In this document: one piece after another, positions 33,509 to 46,979 of the stretch | Layout of the letters: each line of letters begins with the position of its first letter | Position numbering within the stretch: position 1 is the stretch's first letter | Made by a program: the position numbers and the translations under genes | Notes under the pieces: generated by a model | Seen by the model: the letters and a program-made list of their open reading frames with translations, nothing else | Database searches by the model: none | What the model was told of the DNA's origin: nothing | Assembly: GCA_951230915.1 (NCBI GenBank) | Contig: OX579635.1 | Location: 17,298,001-17,362,000, forward strand | Length of the DNA: 64,000 nucleotides | Source of the DNA: Antitrichia curtipendula | Taxonomy: Eukaryota > Streptophyta > Bryopsida > Hypnales > Leucodontaceae | Direction: 5' to 3'

Positions 33509-36500
33509 TTACAAATCATCATTGAATGGCAATGGAACGAACATCTCTGCTCTGTACTTGCCTACATTTGTCAGATGCTCATTTTCAATCCTGTGCATAT
33601 CAACGGTTCACCAATAATAGTCAAATAACAAGAAGGAAAAATTTGTGGTTCGTCGATTATGAGTTACAAAAAGAATATGTGTAGATACTTGTGCGTGAAA
33701 ACGCCTGAAAAAAAGACACATAAACACAAAGGGCATGGTAAAAGAGTTGTGAACAACTGCAAGTGAAAAACTTAAGGCTGAGAATCATTAGTTACATTAT
33801 CAATCCAAAAGAGATGTACATGCATCAATCAAACCACCAATTGGTGGTTGAGAGAGGGATTATTACCGAAAGAAGTTCCAAATTCCCCTGCGGAGGACCT
33901 CCAGACTAGCCATGATAACATCAAACGCATTCTGGTTGAAGCCGTATGACACCTGTACTTGTAGGAGTGTGGCCAACCACGCTAACCTCAAAACAACATT
34001 CGCTCCCTGGGAAAGAATCAAATTTAGCTTCGACTAATAGGAACTACAGAAATCTTTCGCGCACACAACAGGATATGAAATCATGCAGAAGGTCACTTAC
34101 AATGGCAGCGAAGTACATCGAATGATTTTTCGAGATGAGCTTGTGTCGTAGCCATTTGTTCCTTGACTGGGACTTGAGCAATCCCCAGTCGACACAGAAA
34201 TCCCAGTAGCTTGAGTATATCGTCGCAAAGATGGAGGCGATGATAAACAACACCCGCAGGAGCAATTCAATCGCACGCACCTGGCGGTAGTTTGTGTATG
34301 CTTGTCTTAGCCCCACAGCAACGATCGCAGACATGTATTTACCAGCGTTCTGAAGCTGATGCTTGTCCTTCTCATCATAGTACCTCCTCAGACACTAGTG
34401 GAAAAACAAAATACGCTTAAGTTGTCTACATAGCAGAATATGAAAAAGCCAATCTAGTACTTCATTTTCTAGACCCAATGAATTACATCTTTTACACCTG
34501 ACACCAAGATGCTCTAAGATTTGAGTCCCAATATGTTTACATGGTTCCTCAAATATTTCACTTCGTTCCCTAATACTCCTAATCATTTGAACCTGGCTTT
34601 TAAAAGGGTTCTCGATCTTTTAACTGAGTCTGGAATATTTATTCGTAGAGAATATGATCCATTCCTCAATTGTAGATTGGTAAGCTCTCATTAGACAATG
34701 TTTCCGGCAAAGAAAAGAGTACAAGTATGTACACCTGAACTAAATAATAGAACATTCATGATTGCACTTAGGAGAAAAAGGATGCAGTCCAGGACACTCT
34801 CGTTGCAAGCAAGATAGTACCTGTAGAAATCGCCACCAAAATGGTAGCATCGCCACAACATAGCCAAACCCTTGATAGACTGGATTCCTTTTACATGCTT
34901 GGTCTTCCTTCGTTAAAAAGAAACCGCTGGAGTAGTAGCACGCAATGAACTCAAAATTCCTGAATACCAACACCTGGCTTGTGAATTGGTCGCCAAGGAA
35001 GAAATCAGCTAGTATGACCTGCAACATTCATCCACCAAAGCTGTTAGGCGGCATCCATGGCGAATCGCTCAGAGAAAATGATATCACAGGAACTGAATAA
35101 ATTTCTCTTCAGACTTACAAAGACTACATGATTGACAACCCATGGAGGGCAAAACTATAAAGCTTAATTGGAATTGAGATAAGCAATCGCGAGTACTTTC
35201 AAGGTCAAACAAGTCAAGAATTTGAGAGAGTGCTAGAGATTAAGGATCGCGTATCAACCTTATAAAAGGGTGCAAATGCGAGACGTCGGAAGCAGCCCAG
35301 AAAAAATGCACGCGAGGATCTATATATGGTGTTGAATGGAAAAAATAAAACCACCAAAGTTATCTGCACATGCAGCACCGGATTTGCCAGATAGTAAACA
35401 CACTAAGTTCTCTAACTTCGCAATACGGAAATCCTAATGATTCGTTTCGTAGCATGACTTGCGGCTTATATTGATCTGGTTGCTGGAGGACGCCTTTCAA
35501 TCAAAATTAATAGCTCAGAGAACATACGACAAAGACCATAAGATCACTATTAATCGATTTCTGCAAGATGAGTAGACTTGGAGACCCGAATGCTTATCAT
35601 AGGTTTGGAAGCAGGCTAATTACCAAGACCAGAAGCAAGGGAATTATATCAGCCAACGTTGAGCCCTGATGCTGAGAGGGTGGTGTGGCCACACCTGCCG
35701 GAACGGGGTCTGGATGCGTATACAAGGTCACTATAATATGAATGTTCATGCCTCCAAGCAAGAAGGACGTGAAACCTGTGCTCAGAAGCAATACCTCACG
35801 GTATCGAAGTTCACTGCTGGTAGAGAGTCCAAAGATGAACGGATAATTTATACGAGTCCTCTGCCAGGTGTAAACATTGTAACCGTAGAAAAACATATGG
35901 AGTGTCACCAACATTAGTATGCTGCAGTGACCATCACACATGAACACAGTCAGATCCTCAAGCGTGAGCCATTGAGCGAATGGACTATCCATTAATTAAA
36001 TCTAAACTTCAAGGGTTCGAAAACTTGAATACTTTGCACCAGTCTCATAGCACACGTGCATTTGTCCGATAAACTCAGAAGTGGGAACCTCATTCAAGAA
36101 CAATAGTACTCACCTGACCACAGGGAACACCGTATCTAAATACTCGGTACCTCCACCATGATCCAGTGCCAATGGATTGGACACTAAGTAGAAGAAAGAT
36201 AAGAATAGCGCAATTGAACAGCCCGAAAAGAGACCTGGTTCCAGTCATTAGAAAAGCCCCAGATTAGCAAAGTGCTTAGGCTTGGAGTTCTATAATTTTA
36301 GTCTGGAACACATTGTAAAAATAAGACCATCCTTAAAAGTTAAGTCATCGAAATAATAACCCTCAAAAGCATATGAATCAACTTCAAAGCCTTCAAGTAC
36401 AATGACACGTAGCTTTTTTTTCTGTGACCACATACTGTTCTTTACTGAAATTCCTAATCTAATCTATAAAACAAATAGTTGAGGCTCTCTTTGCCAACCC

Positions 36501-38991
36501 TTGCCAGCACAACTCAACTCACGATCTTCTTCTACCTAAAAAGAATGTCGTCCGATGAGTTCCCTGTTTTCGAGTTGGTCGCAATTGAGATATAGCCTTC
36601 TTATGGTCACCCCCAGAAAAATATTTCGTATAAATATCCTCCACCTTGCTCATCAGCTGAAGCATCTGCACAACCATCACGGTACAAGGTACCTGGATAC
36701 CTTGTAACTTCTGATAACCATACAACAGCTATGCTGCATGATTGAGACACCGACAGTAGTGAAATCGCACAACAGCGTTGAAATGTTTCTCTAGAAATTC
36801 ATATCAGCCACGAAGGTTAGTCGTTACTTGATGTAGCAGACGGTAGGCATCATACCCTCGTAGAAACAACGAAGTGAGAGCTTTCGACCTCCTTCATGTA
36901 GATCGGGGTAAAATGCCACCCTGTAATCTTATCATACTTCTTCAAAATCTTGGCAAAAGCTGTAGTGTTCAAAGACCTGCACAAACGACGATTGCTTCAT
37001 TAAAGAACTGCCAGTACATCAAAGAAACATTTCAAGTTTCTAAGATATATGAATCTTCAATGTACCTAGCAAAAGATCGAGAAGCATTGATACAGTCGTA
37101 TATACAGAAAGGTCGTCAATCATTCAGATAGGAGAGCTGTCGATGACTATCTTGAAGAAAATAATACCAAAAGTAGACCGTTTAAACACGCTATTCAAGT
37201 TGTAGCTGATTCGTAGATATAGGCAAACTTTCATTTCAATACGTCCTGTCCAGAATTATTGTCAGGTGCGTCTTAGTACTATACCTATAATTGGATAGCA
37301 AGCCAAGCACTCTGAAGAATTCCACAAATACACGACGCAACACCTTCGCTGCATGATCCAACTCTTTTAGAGAGTATGACTTGGGCTTTTCTAGGTCGTT
37401 ATCTTCTAAGACATCTTCCAACACCTTGTTGTTCTCGACGGGCTCAGGTATCGCCGATACTTTCTTCAGCGCCGATCTTAGCGGGACTGACCTTGCGGAG
37501 GTACTATCCTGCTGGGAATGTGTTTCAGCACGTCTCGATCTCAAGTTCTTTACCGAGTCTTGATCGGTGTAATCATGAATGGGGTTCTCAGGTTCATCAC
37601 CCACGTCATTGGCCCTGATTTGGCCATGGTTGCTACCAGACCGGTCTCTATGTAACTCGTCCTCATAAATAAGCTGGAGCTCATCGGATAACTCCTTTGT
37701 GTCAGAAACAGACTGAGATACGGATATAATGGAATCTCCGGTCTTTTGTGAGAGAGAAACCACTGGCGAATTACCTGAACCCTTGCACGACACACCCTCT
37801 CGCAACCGGATCAAAGAAAGCATCTGCTTTTCCAGAGCGCCTGCGCGGGCGATGTTCTCCGCCTCTTTCTTTTTGTAGAATTTGTTGACTTTCGTCAGCT
37901 GCTCATCAAGCCGAGCAAAGAAGGCCCTATCCTGTGGAGACTCTGATAGTGGTTCTTGTAACTCAGTGACGTAAATGTCCGATCCATCCTCGGCCCGAAG
38001 CTTGTCTATCTGTAAAGTTGTCAATATCAGTACTATCCCCGTGTTGAAGTATCGTCAAATGCAAGTGAAACCACAAAATAGGCAAAAGCAGCCATTGCGG
38101 CAGTCATTAGAAAGCTCAATGTAACTCAAACAGCTCAGGCTACATACTCTTGTGCTGCTGCTGCTTTGAGAGAAAGAGAACATAATCATGGTTGAGTAGC
38201 TGGCAACGAACAATCACTGGAACGGTGATGGGCTCTAAAGGCCTGCTAGTAGGACCAAATGTGCGGAATGTGCAGAAACGAAATGAGCGTCCGATGGAGT
38301 TTCTAGTTTAAAATACGGATTTTAATAAAGTACCAGTCGAACGATAACTGCAAACGAGATCCTTTTGTGCACAACCTCATAGTTGCAGACCAAGAGCTTA
38401 TGGAAAGCTCTGACAATGAAGGAGTACCACAGCATTGCTCTATTCTAATCATGAGAATTAAAATGATTTCCCTGAGAAGAAATTGACAGGAAGGGATTGC
38501 AGACCAAGTCTAGAGCAAGATCAACTGCGTAGATCTTACCGGGGCTGTCCACAAAGCTAAAACCTAGCTATGAAGTACTTCGAAGAGTGATACAAAAATT
38601 TCTCATTGACGACAATGTGCGGGAAATACCTGAGCAATGTACAACTGCTGTAAAGGGAAATGGCGCCATCAAAAGTGCGAGGTAATTACGCTGCAGAAAA
38701 ACATACCGAGATAATATCTTTCGATTGCTGCCCGATTTTTGTCGAGAAAGAGGGCTTGTATCCCTCTCACCCTCGGCGGGTTAGAGTTCGTGTCAGAGTT
38801 CTCGAAAGGCCGGGCTTGATGGACGCCAGTGACCGCAAGATCCCCAAGGAGCCTGTGCGAGTGTAGGTCGCTTCCACAGTCCGGTGCTGCTCAACGTTTT
38901 CCAAATCGTGCTTGAGCTCATCATAGCAGCAATACGCGTCCTGCCACTCTGGAACGAGCTGGCTCTGCAGCTCCTCCCCAAACTTCACCAT
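33509..38991 (-). CDS. PHO1: PHO1-family phosphate exporter (SPX-EXS), 11 exons, one in-frame TGA
   Basis: PHO1 proteins move phosphate out of cells or across endomembranes; their SPX domain senses inositol pyrophosphates. Exons (minus strand): 38707-38991, 37285-38009, 36856-36976, 36536-36665, 36114-36234, 35624-35921, 35259-35363, 34821-35018, 34101-34394, 33867-34006, 33509-33590. All introns are GT-AG and phases agree, giving about 832 codons, normal for the family. SPX begins [20 protein letters not shown] and includes [20 protein letters not shown]. The membrane part has [32 protein letters not shown] and [12 protein letters not shown]. The EXS core has [20 protein letters not shown] and [14 protein letters not shown], and the end has [20 protein letters not shown] and [12 protein letters not shown] at codon 75 (38767-38769) interrupts exon 1. 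Ending exon 1 at the GTGAGA donor just before it would avoid the stop but breaks the phase with exon 2. Confidence 0.9.
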
Positions 38992-39669
38992 AGCCGCCAA
39001 ACTCCACAAACAAGAACCAGACACAACAACCTCCAGTTGCGACACAACCTGCAGCGGAGCCTCTTCTGCTTCCTCGTCTATCTCTCAACTGAAGTTCCCT
39101 TCCACATGGCTGCTTCCGGAAGAGTTGATCAATCTGCAGCTGCAAATTGTCCTTGTCGACACGAACTGGACACGGCGCAGCAAATGAAGGCTGAAGATTG
39201 CAGCTGAATCTCATGTCGTTCATCTAATCCTCCCTGAAATCCTTCGGAATCCTAATGTAATTCCGCACTCCATCGATATGAACAGTCCTTCCATGATTCC
39301 GGTCCTGTACCGCGAATTGAGCGAGTTCCACTGCTGATGCAGATGCAGATTCATTACTATTGGAGGACAAACGTTAATGAGTTATGAGAAATTTCATTGC
39401 ACTGAGCGCTAACAGCGACGCGTGCTGCACGATGCTTCGTCATAAACACCATCGGTATGCAGTAATTATAACTTGCAGTCATTGAGGAGCTATGGCGAGC
39501 CCACAACCATTTGAAGAAGAACGTGAGGGATGAGATGTGGCAAATCAGTGATTTGAAAAATGGAAAGGTTCATCTCTGAGTTGGTGATATTTGTTCATCC
39601 ACAGTCTATTCATTCGTTACATCGTATTCATTCGTTACATCGAATTTATGGTGGCTTAGGTTCTCGATG

Positions 39670-39969
39670 TTATGTGGACTTCGATGTCAGAAGTATCCGT
39701 AGTGTTTTGCTTCTATATTGTAGTTGGTTGTTACCGAATCGAAGAAGCACTGAAGCACCGTGTTGATGAAATTCCCAGATCTGGCTCGTATTGATCTTGA
39801 AGCGGCAGGAATCCAAGACAAAGTCGTCCGCGTCTGACCCAGATCCCGGCCACCCATTGTATTTCGATGGTAACGAGGAGAGTTGCTTCAAACTTGGGGA
39901 TCCCCCGTCAAAGTTGGATCTGAAGCTCATGCCACGGTGAGACACATCAAGCTTCTTTGTGAGGGGCAC
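39670..39969 (-). CDS. unrecognised coding-like open frame upstream of PHO1
   Basis: The frame reads MSFRSNFDGGSPSLKQLSSL and then SKYNGWPGSGSDADDFVLDS. Its composition is balanced and serine/glycine-rich, unlike the AT-rich surroundings. I recognise no family. It could be an exon of a gene lying head-to-head with PHO1, or chance. No neighbouring exon was found. Confidence 0.25.
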   Translation of the reverse strand: MPLTKKLDVSHRGMSFRSNFDGGSPSLKQLSSLPSKYNGWPGSGSDADDFVLDSCRFKINTSQIWEFHQHGASVLLRFGNNQLQYRSKTLRILLTSKST

Positions 39970-40210
39970 AATTTGTAGGACATTAAATCATTTGTTTGAA
40001 ATGGGCTAATTTGATGTGGCATGATGTCACATCTACCTCACTTTTCTTTAAAAGTAATTTACTATTTGCATTTTGAGTTGTAGACAACTGCATTATATAT
40101 ATGAAAGGTGGTAAGAGGTAAAACAATCCATATGGGATATGTAAATTAGACTACATGACACCAAGTCACTCATACTTTAAAAAAACACCTAAAAATCCAA
40201 ATTGCCACTC

Positions 40211-41155
40211 CACTAAAAGAAAATGAGGGATTTTGCAACTACACTATGCAACTAGTTTTTTGTTGCATATAACACTTGTGACTGGTTTGTGACTAGTGAT
40301 AATTTGAAGACTTGTAGTTGCAGTGGACATCCTAAAATCTAGGAAAAAAGGTGTAGCAATTGCAAAAGTCAAGCTTCGTGTGTGACTCATTTGCGACTTG
40401 TAGATTTTTAAATATTAACCTCAATGATTTGTACATTTCAAAATTTAATATCTATCTTTGTCTATATTTTTGAATTTCAGAACTATCTTTTTTTTAGATT
40501 CTTGAATTTCAAATCTATTTTTTTCTAGATTTCAAAACTTCAGATTTATTTTTTTCCTAAATTTTAAAAATTCAAATACTGATATTTTAAAGATTCCATT
40601 GGTTTAGGATACCTTAAAATTTCATAGATTTGTAAAAAAATTGAATTTTAAATATTTTTTGATTTTCATAGATTGTAGAAATCTACAAATTATAAAAATC
40701 TACAAATTATAAAAATCTATAAATTATAGAATTATTAGAATTCTATCAACAAAATTCATCGCATAAGAATACAACAACTTACAAGTCTTATATGTCGAAC
40801 CTAATGGTACTCTTTACAATTGATATGGACAATTGATATAAGACAAACATAAATGAATTTTGGAAGCAACTAGGAAACAACTAGAAACAAATTAAAAAAA
40901 CAATTAGTATATGACTAGAAAGTGACTAGGAAACAACTATGGTCATTTTATAGTTGCAATCTTTTCCTAGTTGTTTTTTTGCAATTATAGATTGCTTGCT
41001 TTGCAACTAAAACAATGTATCATTGTTGTAAAACAACGACATAAAACAATTACATTAGATTTGGTACATATAGAGAGGATTATAGTTGCAGGATAGTTGT
41101 ATAGGACACTAGTTGCATAGTAGTTGATTATGCGAGACACGTTTTTCTTCTAGTG
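40211..41155. mobile_element. CACTA-type element, non-autonomous, 945 bp
   Basis: The left end CACTAAAAGAAAA and the reverse complement of the right end CACTAGAAGAAAA resemble the CACTACAAGAAAA termini of plant CACTA (En/Spm) elements. Subterminal copies of TGCAACTA occur at both ends, as is usual in this superfamily. The flanking triplets CTC and CTA agree at two of three bases. There is no coding capacity. Confidence 0.65.
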
Positions 41156-41879
41156 CTAATCCCTAATTTGCCGCCCTAAATTCTAAACTTATAACCCCAT
41201 GCCCTATGTAGGACAATGATCCCATAACTGGCTAATTATCATTGGATTTTACTTGGAAAACCTTTGTGCTAATTGTTTATTGTGCAAATAAACAACAACA
41301 AAAAATTATGAGCAAAATTCCTTGAACAAACAATTTTAGAATCGAGAGACCCCTTATTCATCTAAGTCAATAGGAGCTTACATTCGCGAATTTTGTTTCA
41401 TTCATTTGCCACGTTGCACCTAGGTTGTCGATTTGGTAGCCTAATGGTTGCATCGGAGGGGGGAAATTAGCCTTTGATGCTTCCATCGGATGGTGAGAGG
41501 CAGCTTGGGTTAGAATTTATAATATCCAGATGTTGTATTGGACGTGATTATTGACAAAAAAATACAAGTTTTTTTTTCCAATGTCCCCTAAAATTTGTCT
41601 GAAAAAATTACAAAATGCCGCCTAAGACGCGGGTTTTTAATAGTGTTACGTTCTTTACAACTAAAACTGAGATATTGAGAAGATCTCACAGCAAATTTCA
41701 GGACAAATCCAATAATTCTAGCAACTCTCAAGGTTTTTGCAACTATTTTCAAAACAACCTATAAGTTGTAATTTTTGTCTGTTTTTCTTGAAACGAATTG
41801 CAAGCTAAAGCTTATACAAAAAAACCTTGTATCAACCACTTACTACACTTTTTCTAAGCTCTTCAAAGGAATATTTTCT

Positions 41880-43290
41880 TAATTCTAAGATCTAAGTTCA
41901 AAGCTTCGCCGTCATAGAGATTTTAATGATGAAAACTGGCGAAAAAGAAGGGAGAAATTTAAGATACAACAAGCAAAGTCAAAGCTTCGCCGTCTACAAG
42001 AAAAGTAGGAAACTAAAGACTAGTGGGAGCAAAAAAAAACTTGCCACAAAACACGTTAGTGCATACAAATTAGTACAAGGAAGTTAGCACAATCACTACA
42101 AGAGAATAGTGTCCAAATTGACACGTGTGAATTGACAAAAATGTCCGAATTGACAAAAAATTGACAGGAAAATGTCCAAATTGACATTATTCTCTTGTAG
42201 TGAATCAAGTTAGTATAAGAACACAATACAAAACAAGTTAGTACAACCAAAACACAACTCTAGGGGATTTCGCACTTAAGGATTTCTCACTTAGTAGTGA
42301 GTAACTCACAAACATAAACTGAAGGGCAAGCGGCATTACCAATGTATAGAGGGGGTTATTCTCTAGGATTAGTGCAAATGAACAAAACAACTCCCAAACT
42401 TCAACAAGAACCCAAGAAACTTGCACAAACATCAACAAATTAATAAATAATTCAAACAAAGCCCAAATCCAAGTTAATAAGGTTTAAACTGAACTCTTAA
42501 GTCCTTCAAAGCTTATAGAATTGCAACAGATGAAGCTAAAAATGCTCCAAAAATACACACTTACAACTTTGGCTCACAATAGCCAAAAAATCCAAACAAT
42601 TGGACCAATGTGTTAAGGTGCCAAAAAAGAGTCACTAAATGGTAATAAGGGGTGTTTAGAGAGGAGAAGGGGAGCCCTTATATACTCTTTCAAGGACACC
42701 ACCACCCTCTCATTTTCTAAGGTAATCTTATCAACTAAGATTTTCAACTTAATCTTTTTATTTTTGACTTTCTACAATGGTCCAAACTCTAACTTTTGGA
42801 AATTAACTCCAAATCACAAATGGATTGCGGCATTGGGTTTAAAAGGCCATTTCCCACGTACAACAATTCTTGCCCTTTTTTCATATACCAAAAACACAAA
42901 GAAACTTGGCGCTAACTTAATATCAAAAAGGGATAAAAATCCAATTTTTGGAGTTAAATTTTTTTGAAAAAAATTAATTATTTGGGCTCTTTAATAGATG
43001 TAGGGGAGTAAGAAAAGACCCCACTTTGACCACATCAAATTTTGTGCCCCCAAAACATTGGTCAATTCCCCAAACTTCCTTCAATTTTGTTGGTTTTGAA
43101 GATTCTTGCTGGTTTAGGTACATTTGATTATTGAAATGTTTTGAAACTTTTTGAAGCATTTTATTGATATAAAAAAAGCTATGCTAATTTTTAGTGATGT
43201 TTTACCGCACCCAAGATAACTCCTACAAATTTTCCATCATAAATTTTTGGTGGTTGACTGTCTAGAAGAATATCTTCTGACTATCAGAAA
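41880..43290 (-). repeat. long LTR-like interspersed repeat, copy 2 (-)
   Basis: On the minus strand it runs from a TTAGTGAT/TTTTACCGCACCC counterpart (about 43183-43215), through a TATA-like box at 42678-42687, to GACGGCGAAGCTTTGA motifs at about 41983 and 41911. Order and spacing follow copy 1 (7740) and copy 3 (56700). Confidence 0.55.
42094..42202. mobile_element. 109-bp CACTA-type MITE, near-perfect hairpin
   Basis: It begins CACTACAAGAGAATA and ends in the exact reverse complement TATTCTCTTGTAGTG less one step (TTATTCTCTTGTAGTG). AAT flanks both sides, a 3-bp target duplication as expected for CACTA elements. Internal repeats of AAATTGACA/AATTGACAAAAA make most of it self-complementary. 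It is inserted in the LTR-like repeat. Confidence 0.8.
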
Positions 43291-43667
43291 ATTCCGAATT
43301 TTTTTGTGGAACCTCTTATGAAATTCCTCAAAAGATGTGCAAGCTCGTATTTCTACTTTGCACAGTGGAAAAAGGATGATCACATCCCGCTATCTCCTTC
43401 AAATTTTGATGAATAAGAAATCTTTCATATGAAAGGGAATCTTAGCAAACTAATTGTGCCACTAAACTCTTGACATGATTTCCACTAAGAATCATTGTGC
43501 TTGGTTACATCCAAATCTCGCATGCAAATAGGATAGAAAACCACAAATTATACATAGTAAGTGTGTTAAGCAAAATTTCCCAAATTGTCTAAATTTGATG
43601 TGCATGTGAACATACTAGCTAATTTGAAGTTCTAATCAGTCTCTGTTACACTAATGCAAGTCAGGGT

Positions 43668-43835
43668 TCAAGTGATCAATTTCAACTGAATGATCAGTCT
43701 CAGTTGCACTCTTAATTGGAATCAATCTCAATTGAATGATCAGGATCAATATCAAATGATCAATATTAAATGATCAATCTGAAGTGAATGATCAATACTG
43801 ATCAATCTCTTAATGCACTATTGATCAATCACAGA
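43668..43835 (+). repeat. degenerate tandem repeat based on AATGATCAATCT
   Basis: Many imperfect copies of a short unit (TGATCAATCTCAA-like) occur in a row with variable spacing. Confidence 0.65.
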
Positions 43836-43869
43836 GAATGCTATTGTTTCCAAATGACTGCTATGAATT

Positions 43870-46410
43870 TTAGAGATTCTTGGAGAGGTTTGATTTCGAT
43901 GTTGACAAGTCAAAATTTGTGTCAAAATGCAGTACTCTATCTAAAATTTCTTGATTGAACTTGCTCACAAGTTTGCGGAAGATTCTTGTAAATTCAAAAT
44001 GCAAATGAGGCTTGCAATGATTTCTCTTCACGGCAATGGCTATCATTTTCAATATTGATAGATCTTCACTCATCACTCAATTTCTGGCTACACTTATCAT
44101 TCAATTTCTAGCCAAGTATAATCAGTTCACGCATTATTGAAGTACTAGTTGATGTATGCATGAAGGAAGTATACCGGCGATGAACATACCAGAAACAAAT
44201 GAGACCAAAATTGGGATAGAGATAGAAGTACTTGTGCAAAAAAGATGAAGCAGATGAAACCAACAAGCATGACAAAATATAGAAAAAAAACAAATTTGTA
44301 TATTCTTTGCAAAGGTTTCCTCTTTATTAGATTCTTGATCTTCCTCCCTTGGCAATGAAGCATCTTCACGTGCCGTACTTCTTGTAAACCTCATTATAGT
44401 ATCCATTCTCTCTTGTAAACCAATATCAAACCACAGGTCTGTCAACATTAAGAAAGATTCGGCAAAGCAAACTCAGGAGCAACAAAGATGACTGATGTAA
44501 AGCAAATTGAAGAGCAATTATTGATATAGTTGGAGGTCTCCACGTTGACACCGATTTTAGAAGGACTTTAGCGGCTAGTCCAGCTACTTCGACTTTGGTG
44601 GCAGCACAACTATTATATTTAGTATATTTTTTACCTCACTTGTAGTGGAAAGCTATTTCCCACGTTCATGGTTTTTGAAATTTTAGGAAGACCAAATGAT
44701 TCTATACTTAGGGCGCGGATTTTGCACGAAATAATTTTTTTTTTGGAATATTTTTATATTGTTGACTTTAAATGAAGCTAAATCCTTATTATATGTTGGT
44801 GCTAGATTCCTATCGATCTTATATTAGCTTCTTTTTTATCAATTATTAGGCAAAAAAGTTCCAAAGTCACCAGTTTATAATGGAAGAAACATTCTGTTTT
44901 TTAAAATTTGCAGCGGAATGTTTCAATCCTTACATCTATAACAAAAGTATTCTAACAACATCTTCCCAACTTGCAAATAATCATTTTCCAAGTAACACGG
45001 TTGAACATGATTTTTAAGCAACCCAAAGCCTTTTGATCCTTCATGATTGGTGATTGTAAAAAATTCTCCCATATTGAGCATTCAAGGTCTACCTATTCTA
45101 CACACAAGTGTGAACCTCTGTTCATATAGTGCAAGCTTCATCCTATACATATTACTGGCTAATTGTATACTATTCAAAGGCAATTGATTGAAATGCTTGT
45201 GTTTCACATTAGATTGACTACTAAGACGAACAATTGGTTTCCTTTGAGACTTACCCACAAAGTCATCCTTACCCCTACCACCTATATGGATCTGAAACTT
45301 CATGACTCTGAAACATGTGTCTCCATAGATTTAAAATGAAATCAAAGACAAGACTAGCTAAATCTTTTCTATAGTTGGACCATATTTATAGATGTTGATT
45401 GTAAATAATTTAATTTCAAGTGGAATCAAGTGATACCTTGGTTCCATTTCTAAAATAATGTAGTAGTCCATGTCTTTGACTAAGATATAAATGAAAAGCT
45501 AAAATCTACTCTAAAAAAAATTAAGCCCAAAGCTCCTATTTACACAAAAAAGAATCTTTCATGTTTAGAGTACTTTGTGGGAATAATTTGGAAGACTCTA
45601 AAATATTTTTTTTGAAATACCAAAGAAAAGAAAAGAATTCACTCTACAATACATGAAGGTAAAGACTTATTATGAATGTTTCTTCTGTAAGTACTCAACT
45701 TAAAGAAGATAAATAAATAAATAATACTTAAATAATACCATTTAAAAACTATGAGTAGTTTTTCTCAAGCATTCAAATGCCATTTGGGCCAATGAAGTTC
45801 AACCTTTAGCGCATGGTTGACTATACATTCAAAAGTATATTAAACCTCAGGGTTATTGCTGAACAGTTATGGGCTTATGGCTTACTTTGGATGATACCTT
45901 AAGGTAATAAAACAACAACAATTGATACCTATAGAAAGTTTCATTTGATACCCTCTAATTTTATACATAAATCAAAGTTAGCCTCAATTGATATCCTCTA
46001 ATAATTTGATGCCCTTCATATCCTTCAAATTCCTCAAATGATAGTCAAACACTTTAAAAATTAATACCTTCAAGTTACAATATAGAAAATAGGGGTCACC
46101 AAACCCTAAGTTTATTTTCTCCAATATATTCAAGCTTATATTGAATATGATCATATATGAATAAACAATTCCTAGAAATATTGCTTCCTTAGAATATATC
46201 TTGTAATTGTCACTTAGACTTTTTCAACAACATATATTACTCAAAAGGTATATTTCTTCATTTTCACTTTTGTACTCTCTTTCTTTCTTAAAAATTATGC
46301 TTGTAATGATACAAGCATGAATTAATCTTACATTTGCATCAAGTTGCATATATGAAAACCTACTAGGTTGTAACATACACTAGTGGATTTTATACAAACC
46401 ACAATAATAG
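43870..46410. other. AT-rich sequence, no gene supported
   Basis: A minus-strand frame at about 44320-44448 reads FDIGLQERMDTIMRFTRSTA and is compositionally coding-like, but it has no neighbours or recognisable family. The remainder is low-complexity intergenic DNA. Confidence 0.45.
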
Positions 46411-46421
46411 TGCCATATACC

Positions 46422-46979
46422 CTCGGAGAGTTCACTTAGAGTATCTATTAGAATCCACGTGTGAACAAAACTTTGGACCTCCTATATACTTTTTGAATTT
46501 TAAATTAAAAAGAAGAAGAAGTATGAATAGATTTTCCTACTTTGAAAGTTTATATTTTGGATTATTGATATTTTTATTTGTTAATAATAATTAGTTACAA
46601 ATTTTTGAAGGAAAATGATACACTGTAGAACTGAAAAATAATTTTCACACCCCAATATTATATAAGAAAAAATTGTCTAAAAAATGAACAAAAAATTTCT
46701 AAAAATAATTCTCTATTGAAAGCTCATTTTGAGTTGAGTAATGATTCAATGGTCATCTAAATGTTTTCTCTATAATTATTTGAGCTGAAAAACATGCCAT
46801 TTTCATTTTCAACCTCTTCTAGAAATCATTTTATATTTTATTTGAGTTGGAAATTTTGGCAATAGAAACCTATAGTCATTATTAAACAATGCTCAAAATA
46901 ATAGGTTGAAATTACAGTTTATTAGAAACCACTTGTTCGCACATGGTTTGTTGTAGTAGAACTAATTGCACCCCTTGAG
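46422..46979. mobile_element. TIR element, family T8, copy 1 (558 bp)
   Basis: The left end starts CTCGGAGAGTTCACTTAG and the right end finishes CACCCCTTGAG; the ends are imperfect inverted repeats over about 60 bp, sharing CCATGTGCGAACAA-like sequence. CATATACC flanks it on both sides (46414-46421 and 46980-46987), an 8-bp target duplication. It is related, in opposite orientation, to 48229-48810. Confidence 0.75.

Noticed and set aside
38884..39207. Plus-strand frame of 107 codons over the PHO1 start
   Set aside because: It is antisense to the SPX-coding exon and its 5' leader, with no recognisable protein.
44134..44448. Minus-strand frame with a hydrophobic, membrane-like stretch
   Set aside because: A coding-like piece (ERMDTIMRFTRSTAR) exists, but there is no supporting exon, homologue or repeat partner, so it is mentioned only in the intergenic entry.
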